A stretch of DNA of 64,000 nucleotides from Hyphomicrobiales bacterium (GTDB lineage: Bacteria; Pseudomonadota; Alphaproteobacteria; Rhizobiales; Rhizobiaceae): positions 1 through 64,000 of the forward strand of contig UCMT01000012.1 in the NCBI GenBank assembly GCA_900473795.1, written 5' to 3'. Below, piece by piece: positions 8,347 to 16,548 of the stretch (position 1 is its first letter; every line of letters starts with the position of its first letter). The translations under genes and the position numbers were made by a program. Under the pieces are notes generated by a model that saw only the letters and a program-made list of their open reading frames with translations, had not been told where the DNA came from and made no database searches.

Positions 8347-8543
8347 GAACGCTTCGGCGCAATTTAAAGGGCCAAAACTGACGGCTATCCTTTGTGGCCG
8401 GAAGATGGTTATTTTGCGGAGGACCCTCAGCGGTTTGTTTGACGCAGAATGCTCGTATTGCTTCGACGATGCGCCATCATCATGTCCGACAACACTTCAC
8501 GCGCATACCGCCTTCGCACGGCATGCGCCACAAAGGTTAGCCT
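8347..8543. other. Leader region of the porin gene
   Basis: About 200 bases between pheA and the porin. A TTGACG at 8439-8444 could be a -35 element but no convincing -10 follows. An AAAGG site precedes the porin ATG. No other gene is seen. Confidence 0.35.
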
Positions 8544-9614
8544 ATGACAATCAAGACCCTCCTCCTCGGCTCGGCGGCTGCATTGACGGTCGTAACGGGC
8601 GCGCGCGCAGCAGACGCGATCGTTGCTGCAGAACCCGAACCCCTGGAATATGTACGCGTCTGCGATGCCTTCGGCGCTGGCTTCTTCTATATCCCCGGCA
8701 CGGAAACATGCCTGAAGATCAGCGGCTATGTGCGATCCGATTCGAGCTTCGGCGATGACCCCTATAGCGGCGAGGATCTCGGCTGGGACGGCTTTGCACG
8801 CGGAACCATCCGGCTCGATGCCCGCAACGATACGGAATATGGCACGCTGCGTTCCTATATCGAGCTGCGCAGCCAGGCGTCCGCCGATGACGGCTCGACC
8901 TATATCAACAGCGCCTATATCGAGCTCGCCGGCTTCCGTGCGGGCTATGACGATTCGCGGTTCGACACCTGGCTGAACTCGGCCGGCAACATCATCAACG
9001 ACGATGTCATCGACTATACCGGCGATCGCACCAACCAGGTGAGCTATGTCTATGAAGCCGGAAACGGCTTTTCGGCCTTGATCGGCCTCGAAGAGGGCTC
9101 GGGTGACTACGATACCGGCTTTGCCCCCGTGCCGACGGCTTCCTACAGCGGTGGTGACGCGCCACATGTTATCGGCGGCGTGAAATACGAACAGGACTGG
9201 GGCGGCATCGCGGCCGTCGGTGGCTATGATACCTACGCCGATGCTTTCGGCGGCAAGGTGCGCGTCGACGTGAAGTTCAACGATGCGTTCTCGGTCTTCG
9301 TCATGGGCGGCTATCAGTCGGATTGGGACAACGACAACGGTCCCGGTGGTAGCCGTCAGCTGAACTACTATGGCCCCTGGTATGGCGACTGGGCGGCCTG
9401 GGGCGGCTTCTCCGCGACCCTGAACGACAAGGCATCCCTGAACGGCCAGCTTGCCTATGAGGAAGATGGAACCCTGGCGGCGGCGTTGAATGTCGAATAC
9501 GCGGTGGCGCCCGGCCTTATGGTGCAGCCGGAACTCAACTACACCGATTTCGGCGGCGAGCGCGGCAGCGGCGAGGCCTTCGGCGGCATCCTGCGCGTCC
9601 AGCGCAATTTCTAA
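8544..9614 (+). CDS. Outer membrane porin (Porin_2 family, RopA-like)
   Basis: A 356-residue outer membrane beta-barrel. A signal peptide of about 22 residues ending GARA is followed by the hallmark alphaproteobacterial porin segment VRVCDAFGAGFFYIPGTETC, then alternating strands and a terminal aromatic residue (VQRNF) needed for barrel assembly. It would form a general diffusion pore. It is a single-gene unit with a good terminator. Strand-loop content is rich in Gly, Asp and Tyr as expected. Confidence 0.93.
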   Translation: MTIKTLLLGSAAALTVVTGARAADAIVAAEPEPLEYVRVCDAFGAGFFYIPGTETCLKISGYVRSDSSFGDDPYSGEDLGWDGFARGTIRLDARNDTEYGTLRSYIELRSQASADDGSTYINSAYIELAGFRAGYDDSRFDTWLNSAGNIINDDVIDYTGDRTNQVSYVYEAGNGFSALIGLEEGSGDYDTGFAPVPTASYSGGDAPHVIGGVKYEQDWGGIAAVGGYDTYADAFGGKVRVDVKFNDAFSVFVMGGYQSDWDNDNGPGGSRQLNYYGPWYGDWAAWGGFSATLNDKASLNGQLAYEEDGTLAAALNVEYAVAPGLMVQPELNYTDFGGERGSGEAFGGILRVQRNF

Positions 9615-9638
9615 ACGCGAAACGGCCCGGAACGAGAG

Positions 9639-9674
9639 ATCGGCGTCCGCCTCCAGCGGGCGCCGATTTTCGTT
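9639..9674 (+). terminator. Terminator of the porin gene
   Basis: ATCGGCG-t-CCGC pairs with GCGG-g-CGCCGAT around loop CTCCA, followed by TTTCGTTT. It abuts the stop codon of the converging nudC. Confidence 0.8.
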
Positions 9675-10648
9675 TATCGCAGCCAGTCCAGCCAGTCACG
9701 CATCAGCTGGTGGGCGATGGCGCCCTTCGGTGGCGGGCCGAGTTCGCCGTCAGCCAGCGCCACGCCGGTGTTGCGTGCCAGCATCGCAGCCGTCTCCTCG
9801 CGGGTAAACCAGCGGCAATCCTCGAGCTCCTGTTCGTCGCGATGGATATTGCGGGATTGAGCTTCGGCATAGCAGCCGATCATCAGCGTGTGCGGCATGG
9901 GCCAGGGCTGCGAGGCATGGTAGCGGACGCGGCCGACGCGGATGCCGGATTCCTCGTGGGTTTCGCGTCGCACCGCATTCTCGATCGTTTCGCCCGGTTC
10001 GACGAAGCCCGCGAGGCAGGAATACATGCCTTCCGGAAAATGCGGGCTGCGGCCGAGCAGGCAGAGATCGCGCTCGACGTCGATGGTCAGCATGATGACG
10101 ACCGGATCGGTGCGCGGGAAAACCATGTGGCCGCAGGCGGTACAGACGCGGCGGTAACCGCCGGCCTTGCCCTCCATCGCCGAGCCGCACTTGCCGCAGA
10201 AACGGTTGGCCGCATTCCAGGTGATCAGGCTTGACGCCTGCGCGAACTGGCCGAGCAATTCGTCGGGCAGCATCTGCTGGCGATAAAGCGTGCGGCCATC
10301 GGCAAGCTTGAACGGTTCGGGCAGCGTTTCCTCCGTCAGGCCGACCGGAACGGCGAGCCGCGGCTCGCCGTTGGCGAGGAAACCGAGCAGGATCGCGTCG
10401 TCGAGTTCGGGCTCGAGCCCCGCCAGCTCATAGGGTGCGAACAGCGGGTCGATGATCTTCTCGTCGTGCTTGACGACCAGCTTGCCGCCGGAAAAGGCGA
10501 AGACATGCGCGCCCTCCTGGCGAAAGGCGGCTTCGACACAATCGTCGGGTCGATGTTCGGATTGCCGGTCCAGGTGATTCTCGGCGAAGGCAACGAGCGT
10601 GCTCGGCTCGGGGTGCGGGCTGTGCAGTTCGAAGATCGATTTCGTCAT
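9674..10648 (-). CDS. nudC: NAD(+) diphosphatase / NAD-capped RNA hydrolase NudC
   Basis: Hydrolyses NADH/NAD to NMN and AMP and removes NAD caps from RNA. The 324-residue protein has the three NudC parts: an N-terminal domain, a zinc ribbon (CGKCG and CTACG, four cysteines), and a Nudix domain with the box beginning GFVEPGET and the NudC-specific motif SQPWPMP. The ATG at 10648 lies two bases after the stop of the HIT gene, so the pair is probably translationally coupled. A TTG two codons upstream is a less likely start. Confidence 0.95.
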   Translation of the reverse strand: MTKSIFELHSPHPEPSTLVAFAENHLDRQSEHRPDDCVEAAFRQEGAHVFAFSGGKLVVKHDEKIIDPLFAPYELAGLEPELDDAILLGFLANGEPRLAVPVGLTEETLPEPFKLADGRTLYRQQMLPDELLGQFAQASSLITWNAANRFCGKCGSAMEGKAGGYRRVCTACGHMVFPRTDPVVIMLTIDVERDLCLLGRSPHFPEGMYSCLAGFVEPGETIENAVRRETHEESGIRVGRVRYHASQPWPMPHTLMIGCYAEAQSRNIHRDEQELEDCRWFTREETAAMLARNTGVALADGELGPPPKGAIAHQLMRDWLDWLR

Positions 10649-10650
10649 GA

Positions 10651-11055
10651 TCAAAGATTTTCCAGTATCCGTGCTGCGAATGCCTTGCGCTCGTCATCGC
10701 CCCAGGGTTCGGCCGTGCCGAAACCCCAGACCGGCCCCGGCCAGTTGGCATCGCCCTCGCTGCGGGCGATGACATGGACGTGCAGCTGGCGGACGATATT
10801 GCCAAGCGCGCCGACATTGATCTTCGTCGCCCCCGTTGCCTTTTTCAATGCCGAAGCGACCATGTTCGTCTCGAAAGTCAACATCGCCTGATCGAGCGGC
10901 GTCAGGTCGAAGACTTCCGACACGCCGTCGCGCTGCGGAACGAGCACCAGCCAGGGCCAGCGGCGGTCGTTGTTGATGCGAAGCTGGCAAAGTCCGAGCG
11001 TGGCGATCAGCAAGCCATCGCGTTCAAGGCGTTCATCGATGTCGAAGGCAGGCAA
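10651..11055 (-). CDS. HIT-family nucleotide hydrolase
   Basis: A 134-residue histidine-triad protein with the core QLHVHVIAR, where the first triad His is Gln, as I recall for this proteobacterial subgroup. The family cleaves dinucleoside polyphosphates or nucleotidyl conjugates. The start is taken as the TTG at 11055, because GGGAG lies six bases upstream and the protein then begins MPAFDIDERL as family members do. The frame upstream would run into the SRP RNA gene. It is upstream of and coupled to nudC, suggesting a shared role in clearing modified nucleotides. Confidence 0.85.
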   Translation of the reverse strand: MPAFDIDERLERDGLLIATLGLCQLRINNDRRWPWLVLVPQRDGVSEVFDLTPLDQAMLTFETNMVASALKKATGATKINVGALGNIVRQLHVHVIARSEGDANWPGPVWGFGTAEPWGDDERKAFAARILENL

Positions 11056-11121
11056 GCGGATCTCCCGGATCAGTGATTTTCCTTTGTTTGCACAAAGATA
11101 GCAGTTTTTTGAAGGCGTGGC

Positions 11122-11150
11122 TTGCTTTTGGTTTCGATATTGCCGATATG
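11122..11150 (+). promoter_or_regulatory. Promoter of the SRP RNA gene
   Basis: TTGCTT (11122-11127), a 17-base spacer and GATATG (11145-11150) precede the predicted RNA 5' end at 11157 by six bases, the right distance for a housekeeping sigma promoter. Confidence 0.6.
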
Positions 11151-11156
11151 AGAGCC

Positions 11157-11256
11157 GGGAGGTTGGTGGTGGACGAGCCACTCGCCAACCGGGTCAGGTC
11201 CGGAAGGAAGCAGCCCCAACGAGCCACGGCACGGGTCATCGTGCCAGCCTCCCACC
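11157..11256 (+). ncRNA. ffs: Signal recognition particle RNA (small bacterial type)
   Basis: A hairpin RNA of about 100 bases. The ends GGGAGG (11157) and CCTCCC (11248-11253) pair. The apical region carries the universally conserved Ffh-binding core GGTCAGGTCCGGAAGGAAGC. A T-rich run follows (CCCTTTTTCTT). With Ffh it targets nascent membrane proteins to FtsY. It lies directly upstream of dnaX, the usual place in rhizobia and many other bacteria. Confidence 0.97.
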
Positions 11257-11306
11257 CTTTTTCTTCCGTCCTGTCTGGACAGACTTGTAGCCAAGCGGCA
11301 GGGGCG

Positions 11307-13181
11307 ATGAGCGAAGATACGTTGATCCCGACATCTGAAAAGCCCGCCGCCTACCGGGTTCTCGCGCGCAAATACCGCCCCAAGGATTTCTCCGACCTGA
11401 TGGTCGGCCAGGAACCGATGGTGCGCACCCTCACCAACGCCTTCGAGACCGGCCGCATCGCCCAGGCCTACATGCTGACCGGCGTGCGCGGCGTCGGCAA
11501 GACGACGACCGCCCGCATCCTTGCCCGCGCGCTGAACTACAAGACGAGCGAAATCGACAAGCCGACCATCGACCTCAGAATCCCCGGCGAACATTGCCAG
11601 GCGATCATGGAAGGCCGCCACGTCGACGTCATCGAGATGGACGCCGCCTCCCATACCGGCATCGACGATATTCGCGAGATCATCGAGCAGGTGCGCTACC
11701 GCCCGGTCTCGGCGCGCTACAAGGTCTATATCATCGACGAAGTGCACATGCTCTCCACCCAGGCCTTCAACGGCCTGCTGAAGACGCTCGAAGAGCCGCC
11801 GGAGCATGTGAAGTTCATTTTCGCGACGACCGAAATCCGCAAGGTGCCGATCACGGTCCTGTCGCGCTGCCAGCGCTTCGACCTGCGCCGCATCGGTGCG
11901 TCGGATCTCGTCGGCCTGTTCACCACCATTCTCGGCAAGGAAGGCATTTCGGCCGATCCCGACGCGCTGGCGATGATCGCCCGCGCGGCCGAAGGTTCGG
12001 CGCGCGACGGTCTCTCGCTGCTCGACCAGGCGATCGCCCATGGCGGCGGCGTGGTCGAGGTCGAAGCCGTGCGCTCGATGCTCGGGCTTGCCGACCGCGC
12101 CCGCATCGTCGACCTGTTCCAGCATATCGTCAAAGGCGATGTCGCAGCCGCGCTCGAGGAGTTCAACGGACAATACGAGGCCGGCGCCAGCCCATCCGTG
12201 GTGCTGACCGACCTTGCCGACTTCACCCATCTCGTCACCCGGCTGAAATATGTGCCGGATGCCGCGGGCGACCAGTCGCTGAGCGAGATCGAGCGCACCC
12301 GCGGCGCCGAATTCTCGTCCGGCATCGCCGTGACGACCCTGTCGCGCATCTGGCAGATGCTCCTGAAGGGCATTCCGGAAACGGAAAGCTCGTCGCGTCC
12401 GGCCGGTGCCGCCGAAATGGTGTTGATCCGCCTTGCCCACGCCGCCCACCTGCCTTCGCCGGAAGATGCAGCCCGCCGGCTGCTCGAACTGTCCAGCGGC
12501 GAGCCCCAGCGGCAGCCTTCCGCGCCGAACGGCAGCCATGGCGGCGGTGCGCAGGCCGTCCTTGCGAGCAACCCCATGCAGGTGCGCGGCAGCGAGATGC
12601 CGGCGCAACGCGCGACCGGAAACGGCGCGACCATGCTGCGCGCCGTGCCGAACGCCGCACCGCAGCCGGACATGACGGTCGGCAAGACGGAAGAGAAGCC
12701 GGCCGAAGCCCCGGCGGCGAAAGCGGAACCGAAGGTCGCCGTCAAATCGGCGAGCGACATTGCCGATCTCTGCGCCACAAACCGCGACATCAGGCTGAAG
12801 ACGCTGGTGCGCAATTTCGTCCGTCTCGTCAATCTGGAGCCCGGACGGCTGGAGATCAACCTGCCGGACGATGCGCCGAAGACGCTGGTTGCCGAGCTGC
12901 AGAAAAAGCTGGAGGATTGGACGGGCATCCGCTGGATGGTGATCCTCAGCCGCGAGCCCGGCCAGCCGACGCTTGTCGAGGCCGAAGCGGCCACCAAGGA
13001 GCGCCAGTTCAACGACGCCCGGCAGGACCCGGACGTCGCGGCCATCATCGCACGGTTTCCAGGCGCAAAGATCGCCGACGTGCGGATAAAAGGGCCGGAA
13101 CCGGAGGAAGAGCCGCAAGCCGTGGCCGCCGCCGAATCCGCAGAAGGCGATATCCTTCCCGGCGACGATATCGAGCACTAA
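11307..13181 (+). CDS. dnaX: DNA polymerase III subunits gamma/tau
   Basis: Clamp-loader ATPase that loads the beta clamp and links the polymerases at the replication fork. The 624-residue protein has Walker A GVGKTTTAR (about residue 60), Walker B IIDEVHML, the sensor-1 region and an SRC arginine finger (LSRCQRFDL). A Pro/Ala/Lys linker leads to the tau-specific C-terminal domains. In the zinc-module region only one cysteine (GEHC) remains; the other three found in E. coli DnaX are missing. No A-AAA-AAG slippery site lies where gamma would be made, so probably only tau is produced. It heads dnaX-ybaB. Confidence 0.96.
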   Translation: MSEDTLIPTSEKPAAYRVLARKYRPKDFSDLMVGQEPMVRTLTNAFETGRIAQAYMLTGVRGVGKTTTARILARALNYKTSEIDKPTIDLRIPGEHCQAIMEGRHVDVIEMDAASHTGIDDIREIIEQVRYRPVSARYKVYIIDEVHMLSTQAFNGLLKTLEEPPEHVKFIFATTEIRKVPITVLSRCQRFDLRRIGASDLVGLFTTILGKEGISADPDALAMIARAAEGSARDGLSLLDQAIAHGGGVVEVEAVRSMLGLADRARIVDLFQHIVKGDVAAALEEFNGQYEAGASPSVVLTDLADFTHLVTRLKYVPDAAGDQSLSEIERTRGAEFSSGIAVTTLSRIWQMLLKGIPETESSSRPAGAAEMVLIRLAHAAHLPSPEDAARRLLELSSGEPQRQPSAPNGSHGGGAQAVLASNPMQVRGSEMPAQRATGNGATMLRAVPNAAPQPDMTVGKTEEKPAEAPAAKAEPKVAVKSASDIADLCATNRDIRLKTLVRNFVRLVNLEPGRLEINLPDDAPKTLVAELQKKLEDWTGIRWMVILSREPGQPTLVEAEAATKERQFNDARQDPDVAAIIARFPGAKIADVRIKGPEPEEEPQAVAAAESAEGDILPGDDIEH

Positions 13182-13220
13182 GTCTACCAGATCACCGCGA
13201 GACAAGAAGAGGACATGGCG

Positions 13221-13544
13221 ATGCGCGACATCATGGGCATGATGGGCAAGGTCAAGGAAATGCAGGCCAAGATGGAAAAGATGCAGGAAGAGATTTCTGC
13301 GCTCGAAGTCGACGGCTCCTCCGGCGGCGGTCTGGTCACCGTTCGCATGGACGGCAAGGGCAACCTCAAGGGCATCAAGATCGACTCGTCGCTGTTCAAG
13401 GAAGACGATGTCGAGATCCTCGAGGACCTGATCGTCGCCGCCCACAAGGACGGCAAGGACAAGGCCGAGGCAATCACCGCCGAAAAGACCCGCGCGCTTA
13501 CCGCCGGCCTGCCGATCCCGCCCGGCATGAAACTGCCGTTCTAA
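13221..13544 (+). CDS. ybaB: YbaB/EbfC family nucleoid-associated protein
   Basis: A 107-residue DNA-binding protein of the YbaB/EbfC family, which forms dimers and coats the nucleoid. A long N-terminal helix rich in Met, Lys and Glu is followed by the strand core [12 protein letters not shown] and IKIDSSLF, ending PPGMKLPF as in the family. Two ATGs are possible; 13221 is preferred because AGAGGA is seven bases away, whereas the one at 13215 is too close. It follows dnaX by 39 bases, the classic dnaX-ybaB-recR order, with a MOSC gene inserted before recR. Confidence 0.93.
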   Translation: MRDIMGMMGKVKEMQAKMEKMQEEISALEVDGSSGGGLVTVRMDGKGNLKGIKIDSSLFKEDDVEILEDLIVAAHKDGKDKAEAITAEKTRALTAGLPIPPGMKLPF

Positions 13545-13605
13545 GCCGCAAGACGACACAGGCGAGTGACGGCCAGGCAAAAGCCGGTCGCAGGATTGCG
13601 GACGC

Positions 13606-14220
13606 TTATGCGCCGTTGAGCTTGGCACGCAGCTTGTGGTGGATCGGAGCAGCGAGATAGCGGTCGCGATCCTTGCCGGAGACGGTCCTGCCGAAGGTTT
13701 CAAGCAATTCCGGCATCAGGACTGGCTGCCCGGAATAGGCGCGATAGGTGACGGCATCGCCGGCCTTCACCACACCATCCTTGAGCACGCGGCAATAGAA
13801 GCCCGGCCGCCCGGCGGCGAGAAAGCGCTTCGGGAAGGCCGGATCCTCCATCCGTGCCGCGAGCGTGGCGCAGGGAATGCGCGCCGAGGTGACTTCGAGC
13901 TCGAGCCTGTCTGTCGCGAACCGGTCGCCGACTGCGATCGTGCGGCTGTCGGCACCTTCGATCACCAGATTTTCGCCAAACGTGCCGGGCTCCAGCTGCC
14001 GCCCCAGTTCCTTCGACCACCAGTCGAGGTCGATCGAGCCGAGGGCATAGACCGCCTGGTCGACACCGCCATGGTGCCTGCGATTGCAGATCCTGTCGCC
14101 GATCAGCCCCTCGCGATCGACCATCACGCCCGCTTCGACCGGATGTTTGAAGATGCCCGTCCGGTAGAACTTTCCCGGCAGGATTTCGGCGCTGCCGGTG
14201 CAGACGGCCAGGATTTTCAT
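13606..14220 (-). CDS. MOSC-domain protein (YiiM-like)
   Basis: A 204-residue MOSC-domain protein like YiiM, which reduces N-hydroxylated compounds with a molybdenum cofactor partner. Visible features are the glycine-rich start, the stretch GLIGDRICNRRHHGG, GTFGENLV, and the conserved cysteine in RIPCATL that would bind the Mo ligand or sulfur. It is on the strand opposite its neighbours, between ybaB and recR, with its start 59 bases from that of recR, so the two are divergent. The physiological substrate is unknown. Confidence 0.88.
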   Translation of the reverse strand: MKILAVCTGSAEILPGKFYRTGIFKHPVEAGVMVDREGLIGDRICNRRHHGGVDQAVYALGSIDLDWWSKELGRQLEPGTFGENLVIEGADSRTIAVGDRFATDRLELEVTSARIPCATLAARMEDPAFPKRFLAAGRPGFYCRVLKDGVVKAGDAVTYRAYSGQPVLMPELLETFGRTVSGKDRDRYLAAPIHHKLRAKLNGA

Positions 14221-14279
14221 GGGCGATCCTCTCGTTTTAAGCGATTCCGTTCCCCCGAGATATGGAGTAGAACCGCCGC

Positions 14280-14885
14280 ATGGCAAAGCGAGTCACCGGC
14301 CCCGAAATCGAAAAACTCATTCAGCTTCTGGCGAAGGTGCCCGGGCTCGGGCCACGTTCGGCCCGGCGCGCAGCCCTGCATCTCGTCAAGAAGAAGGACC
14401 AGCTGCTCGGCCCGCTCGCCGACGCGATGGGCGACGCCTACGCCAAGGTCCGGATCTGCTCGTGCTGCGGCAATGTCGACACCAGCGATCCCTGCAGCGT
14501 CTGCACCGACGACCGGCGCGACAATTCCGTCATCATCGTCGTCGAGGACGTCTCCGACCTCTGGGCGCTGGAGCGGGCAAGCGCGATGAACACCGCCTAT
14601 CACGTGCTCGGCGGCACGCTCTCGCCGCTCGACGGCGTCGGACCCGACGACCTCAACATCAAGGGCCTGATCGAGCGCGTCTCGAAGGGCGGCGTGCGCG
14701 AACTGATCATCGCCGTGAATGCCACCGTCGAGGGCCAGACGACGGCGCATTACATCACCGACCAGCTCGACGGCCTCGACGTCAAGATCACCCGCCTCGC
14801 CCACGGCGTGCCCGTCGGCGGCGAGCTGGACTACCTGGACGAAGGCACCCTGACGGCGGCATTGCGGGCGAGGACGGTAATTTGA
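14280..14885 (+). CDS. recR: Recombination protein RecR
   Basis: Works with RecF and RecO to load RecA at gaps during DNA repair. The 201-residue protein has the N-terminal helix-hairpin-helix ([14 protein letters not shown]), a four-cysteine zinc finger (CSCCGN and CSVC), a Toprim domain ([12 protein letters not shown]) and the C-terminal Walker-like [16 protein letters not shown]. Length and order match the family. It lies downstream of dnaX-ybaB but is separated from them by the opposite-strand MOSC gene. Confidence 0.97.
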   Translation: MAKRVTGPEIEKLIQLLAKVPGLGPRSARRAALHLVKKKDQLLGPLADAMGDAYAKVRICSCCGNVDTSDPCSVCTDDRRDNSVIIVVEDVSDLWALERASAMNTAYHVLGGTLSPLDGVGPDDLNIKGLIERVSKGGVRELIIAVNATVEGQTTAHYITDQLDGLDVKITRLAHGVPVGGELDYLDEGTLTAALRARTVI

Positions 14886-14920
14886 GGATACAGCAGGCCT
14901 TCGTCGTGCCGAGAGAACCC

Positions 14921-15280
14921 ACCCCCCTCTGTCACTCCGTGACATCTCCCCCTCAAGGGGGGAGATTGGCCGCGGCGCTCTTTCGCTTCAATAATACGGT
15001 GGGCAGCCTGCTGAAAAGCCGGCAACGGATACGCATGGTTTTCCCCCTCACGGGCAGGGCTGTTGCATATGGAGCGAAGGCGATTGCGACAAGCTCCCTC
15101 TTCTCCCCGCCGGGGAGAGGAGCCGAGCGCATGCGAGGCGATGAGGGGGTTTTCTCGGCGATTTCGGCGCCAGCCGCCCCCCTCATCCGGCCCTCCGGGC
15201 CACCTTCTCCCCGCTGGGGAGAAGAAGGAGCGAGCCCTGTCCTTGAGGGGGAGATGTCGGCTAAGCCGACAGAGGGGGGT
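14921..15280. repeat. Composite intergenic mosaic repeat with inverted ends
   Basis: A 360-base element. Its left end (14921-14958) and right end (15241-15280) are inverted copies: ACCCCCCTCTGTC, a short palindromic tip, then GACATCTCCCCCTCAAGG. The tips differ but both self-pair (TGTCAC-tcc-GTGACA on the left, TGTCGGC-tta-GCCGACA on the right). The interior 15060-15237 matches the element at 42978-43163, and part of it is inverted relative to that copy. The right end supplies the ribosome site and ATG of the transglycosylase at 15254. Confidence 0.85.
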
Positions 15281-16525
15281 AAGGCGCGGCATACTCTGGC
15301 GATTGTGATCGCGACCATTGTATCGCTGATGCCCCTGCCCGCGCTCGCCGCCTCGAAAGCCGAGACGGAGGCGGAGTTCCGCCAGTGGCTGCAGACCGAT
15401 CTCTGGCCGGAAGCGCAGAAGGCCGGCATTTCGGAAAAATCCTTCAACGCCGCCTTTGCCGGCGTCAAGCTCAACTGGGATCTGCCGGATCTCGTGCCGC
15501 CGGGCACCAAGCCGCCGAGCGAGCAGAAGCAGAGCCAGGCGGAATTCTCTTCGCCGGGTGCCTATTTCTCCGAGGAGCGGCTGCAGGGACTGGCCGCAAC
15601 CGGCCGCAGCCTTGCCAACAGCCATGCCGCAACGCTCAAGCGGATCGAGAAGACCTATGGCGTGCCGGGTCCGGTCGTGCTCGCCATCTGGGGCCGCGAA
15701 TCCGGCTTCGGCCGGGCGAAGATCCCGCATCCGATCATGGACGTGCTGGCGACCAAGGCCTTCATGTCGACGCGCGGCGATCTCTTCCGCCGCGAACTGA
15801 TCGCCGCCCTGCATATTCTCGACAGCGGCGACGTGCGCGAGGCCGAGATGAAGGGCTCCTGGGCCGGTGCCATGGGCCAGCCGCAGTTCCTGCCGACGAG
15901 TTTCTTGAAATATGCCGTCGATTTCGACGGCGACGGTCGCCGCGACATCTGGAATTCGGTGCCGGACGTGCTCGGCTCGATCGCCCATTATATGGCGGAA
16001 AAAGGCTGGCAGCGTGGCCGCAACTGGGGCTTCGAGGTCAGCATTCCCGCCAAGGTCTCCTGCGCCCAGGAAGGGCCGGACCTTGCCAAGCCGATAGCGC
16101 AATGGGCCTCGACCGGCATCGAGCGCGTGTCCGGCAAGGCCTTTCCGGCTGGCGAAGCCAAGGCCAGCGGCATGATGCTGGTACCGGCCGGCCGCCACGG
16201 GCCGGAATTCATCGTCACCCCGAATTTCTACGTGATCAAGGAATACAACAACTCCGACCTCTACGCCCTGTTCATCGGCAACCTCGCCGACCGGATTTCA
16301 TCGGGCGGCGGCGCCTTCAAGGGCCAGTTCGGCGACGTCGGCAAGATGCTGCGCTCGGACGTCCTGAAGATGCAGAAGAACCTGCAGGCGCAAGGCTATG
16401 ATATCGGCAAGGCGGACGGCCTCGCCGGCTACAAGACCCGCCGCTCGTTGGGCGACTGGCAGGCGAAAAACGGCCTGGCAGCGACATGTTTTCCGGATGC
16501 GGGGCTGAAGGCAAAACTGCGCTAA
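15254..16525 (+). CDS. Lytic murein transglycosylase (MltB family)
   Basis: A 423-residue periplasmic enzyme that cleaves peptidoglycan glycan strands. The N-terminus has a basic stretch and a hydrophobic core ending ALAAS, a normal signal peptide. The SLT_2/MltB domain follows, with the catalytic glutamate in GRESGFGRAK and the motif GAMGQPQFLPTSF. A C-terminal peptidoglycan-binding domain (about residues 360-420) includes LQAQGYDIGKADG. The ATG and the GAGGGGGAG before it lie inside the right end of a mosaic repeat. A GTG at 15306 is an alternative without a ribosome site. Confidence 0.9.
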   Translation: MSAKPTEGGKARHTLAIVIATIVSLMPLPALAASKAETEAEFRQWLQTDLWPEAQKAGISEKSFNAAFAGVKLNWDLPDLVPPGTKPPSEQKQSQAEFSSPGAYFSEERLQGLAATGRSLANSHAATLKRIEKTYGVPGPVVLAIWGRESGFGRAKIPHPIMDVLATKAFMSTRGDLFRRELIAALHILDSGDVREAEMKGSWAGAMGQPQFLPTSFLKYAVDFDGDGRRDIWNSVPDVLGSIAHYMAEKGWQRGRNWGFEVSIPAKVSCAQEGPDLAKPIAQWASTGIERVSGKAFPAGEAKASGMMLVPAGRHGPEFIVTPNFYVIKEYNNSDLYALFIGNLADRISSGGGAFKGQFGDVGKMLRSDVLKMQKNLQAQGYDIGKADGLAGYKTRRSLGDWQAKNGLAATCFPDAGLKAKLR

Positions 16526-16529
16526 GGCG

Positions 16530-16548
16530 GAGCGGCACACTGCCGCTC
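16530..16548. terminator. Hairpin between converging genes
   Basis: GAGCGGC-acact-GCCGCTC sits between the stop codons of the transglycosylase and the MFS gene. It lacks a T tract on either strand, so terminator function is uncertain. Confidence 0.35.

Noticed and set aside
12899..12909. A-rich run in dnaX (CAGAAAAAGC) as a programmed frameshift site
   Set aside because: It is not the A-AAA-AAG heptamer in the right frame, lies in the C-terminal tau region and has no obvious stimulatory hairpin.
11070..13703. Very long open frames opposite dnaX, infB, rimP and other genes, such as an 877-codon minus-strand frame here and a 944-codon one at 21440-24274
   Set aside because: They mirror strongly supported genes on the other strand, have His/Arg/Asp-rich translations with no domain, and are an expected effect of high GC and codon bias.
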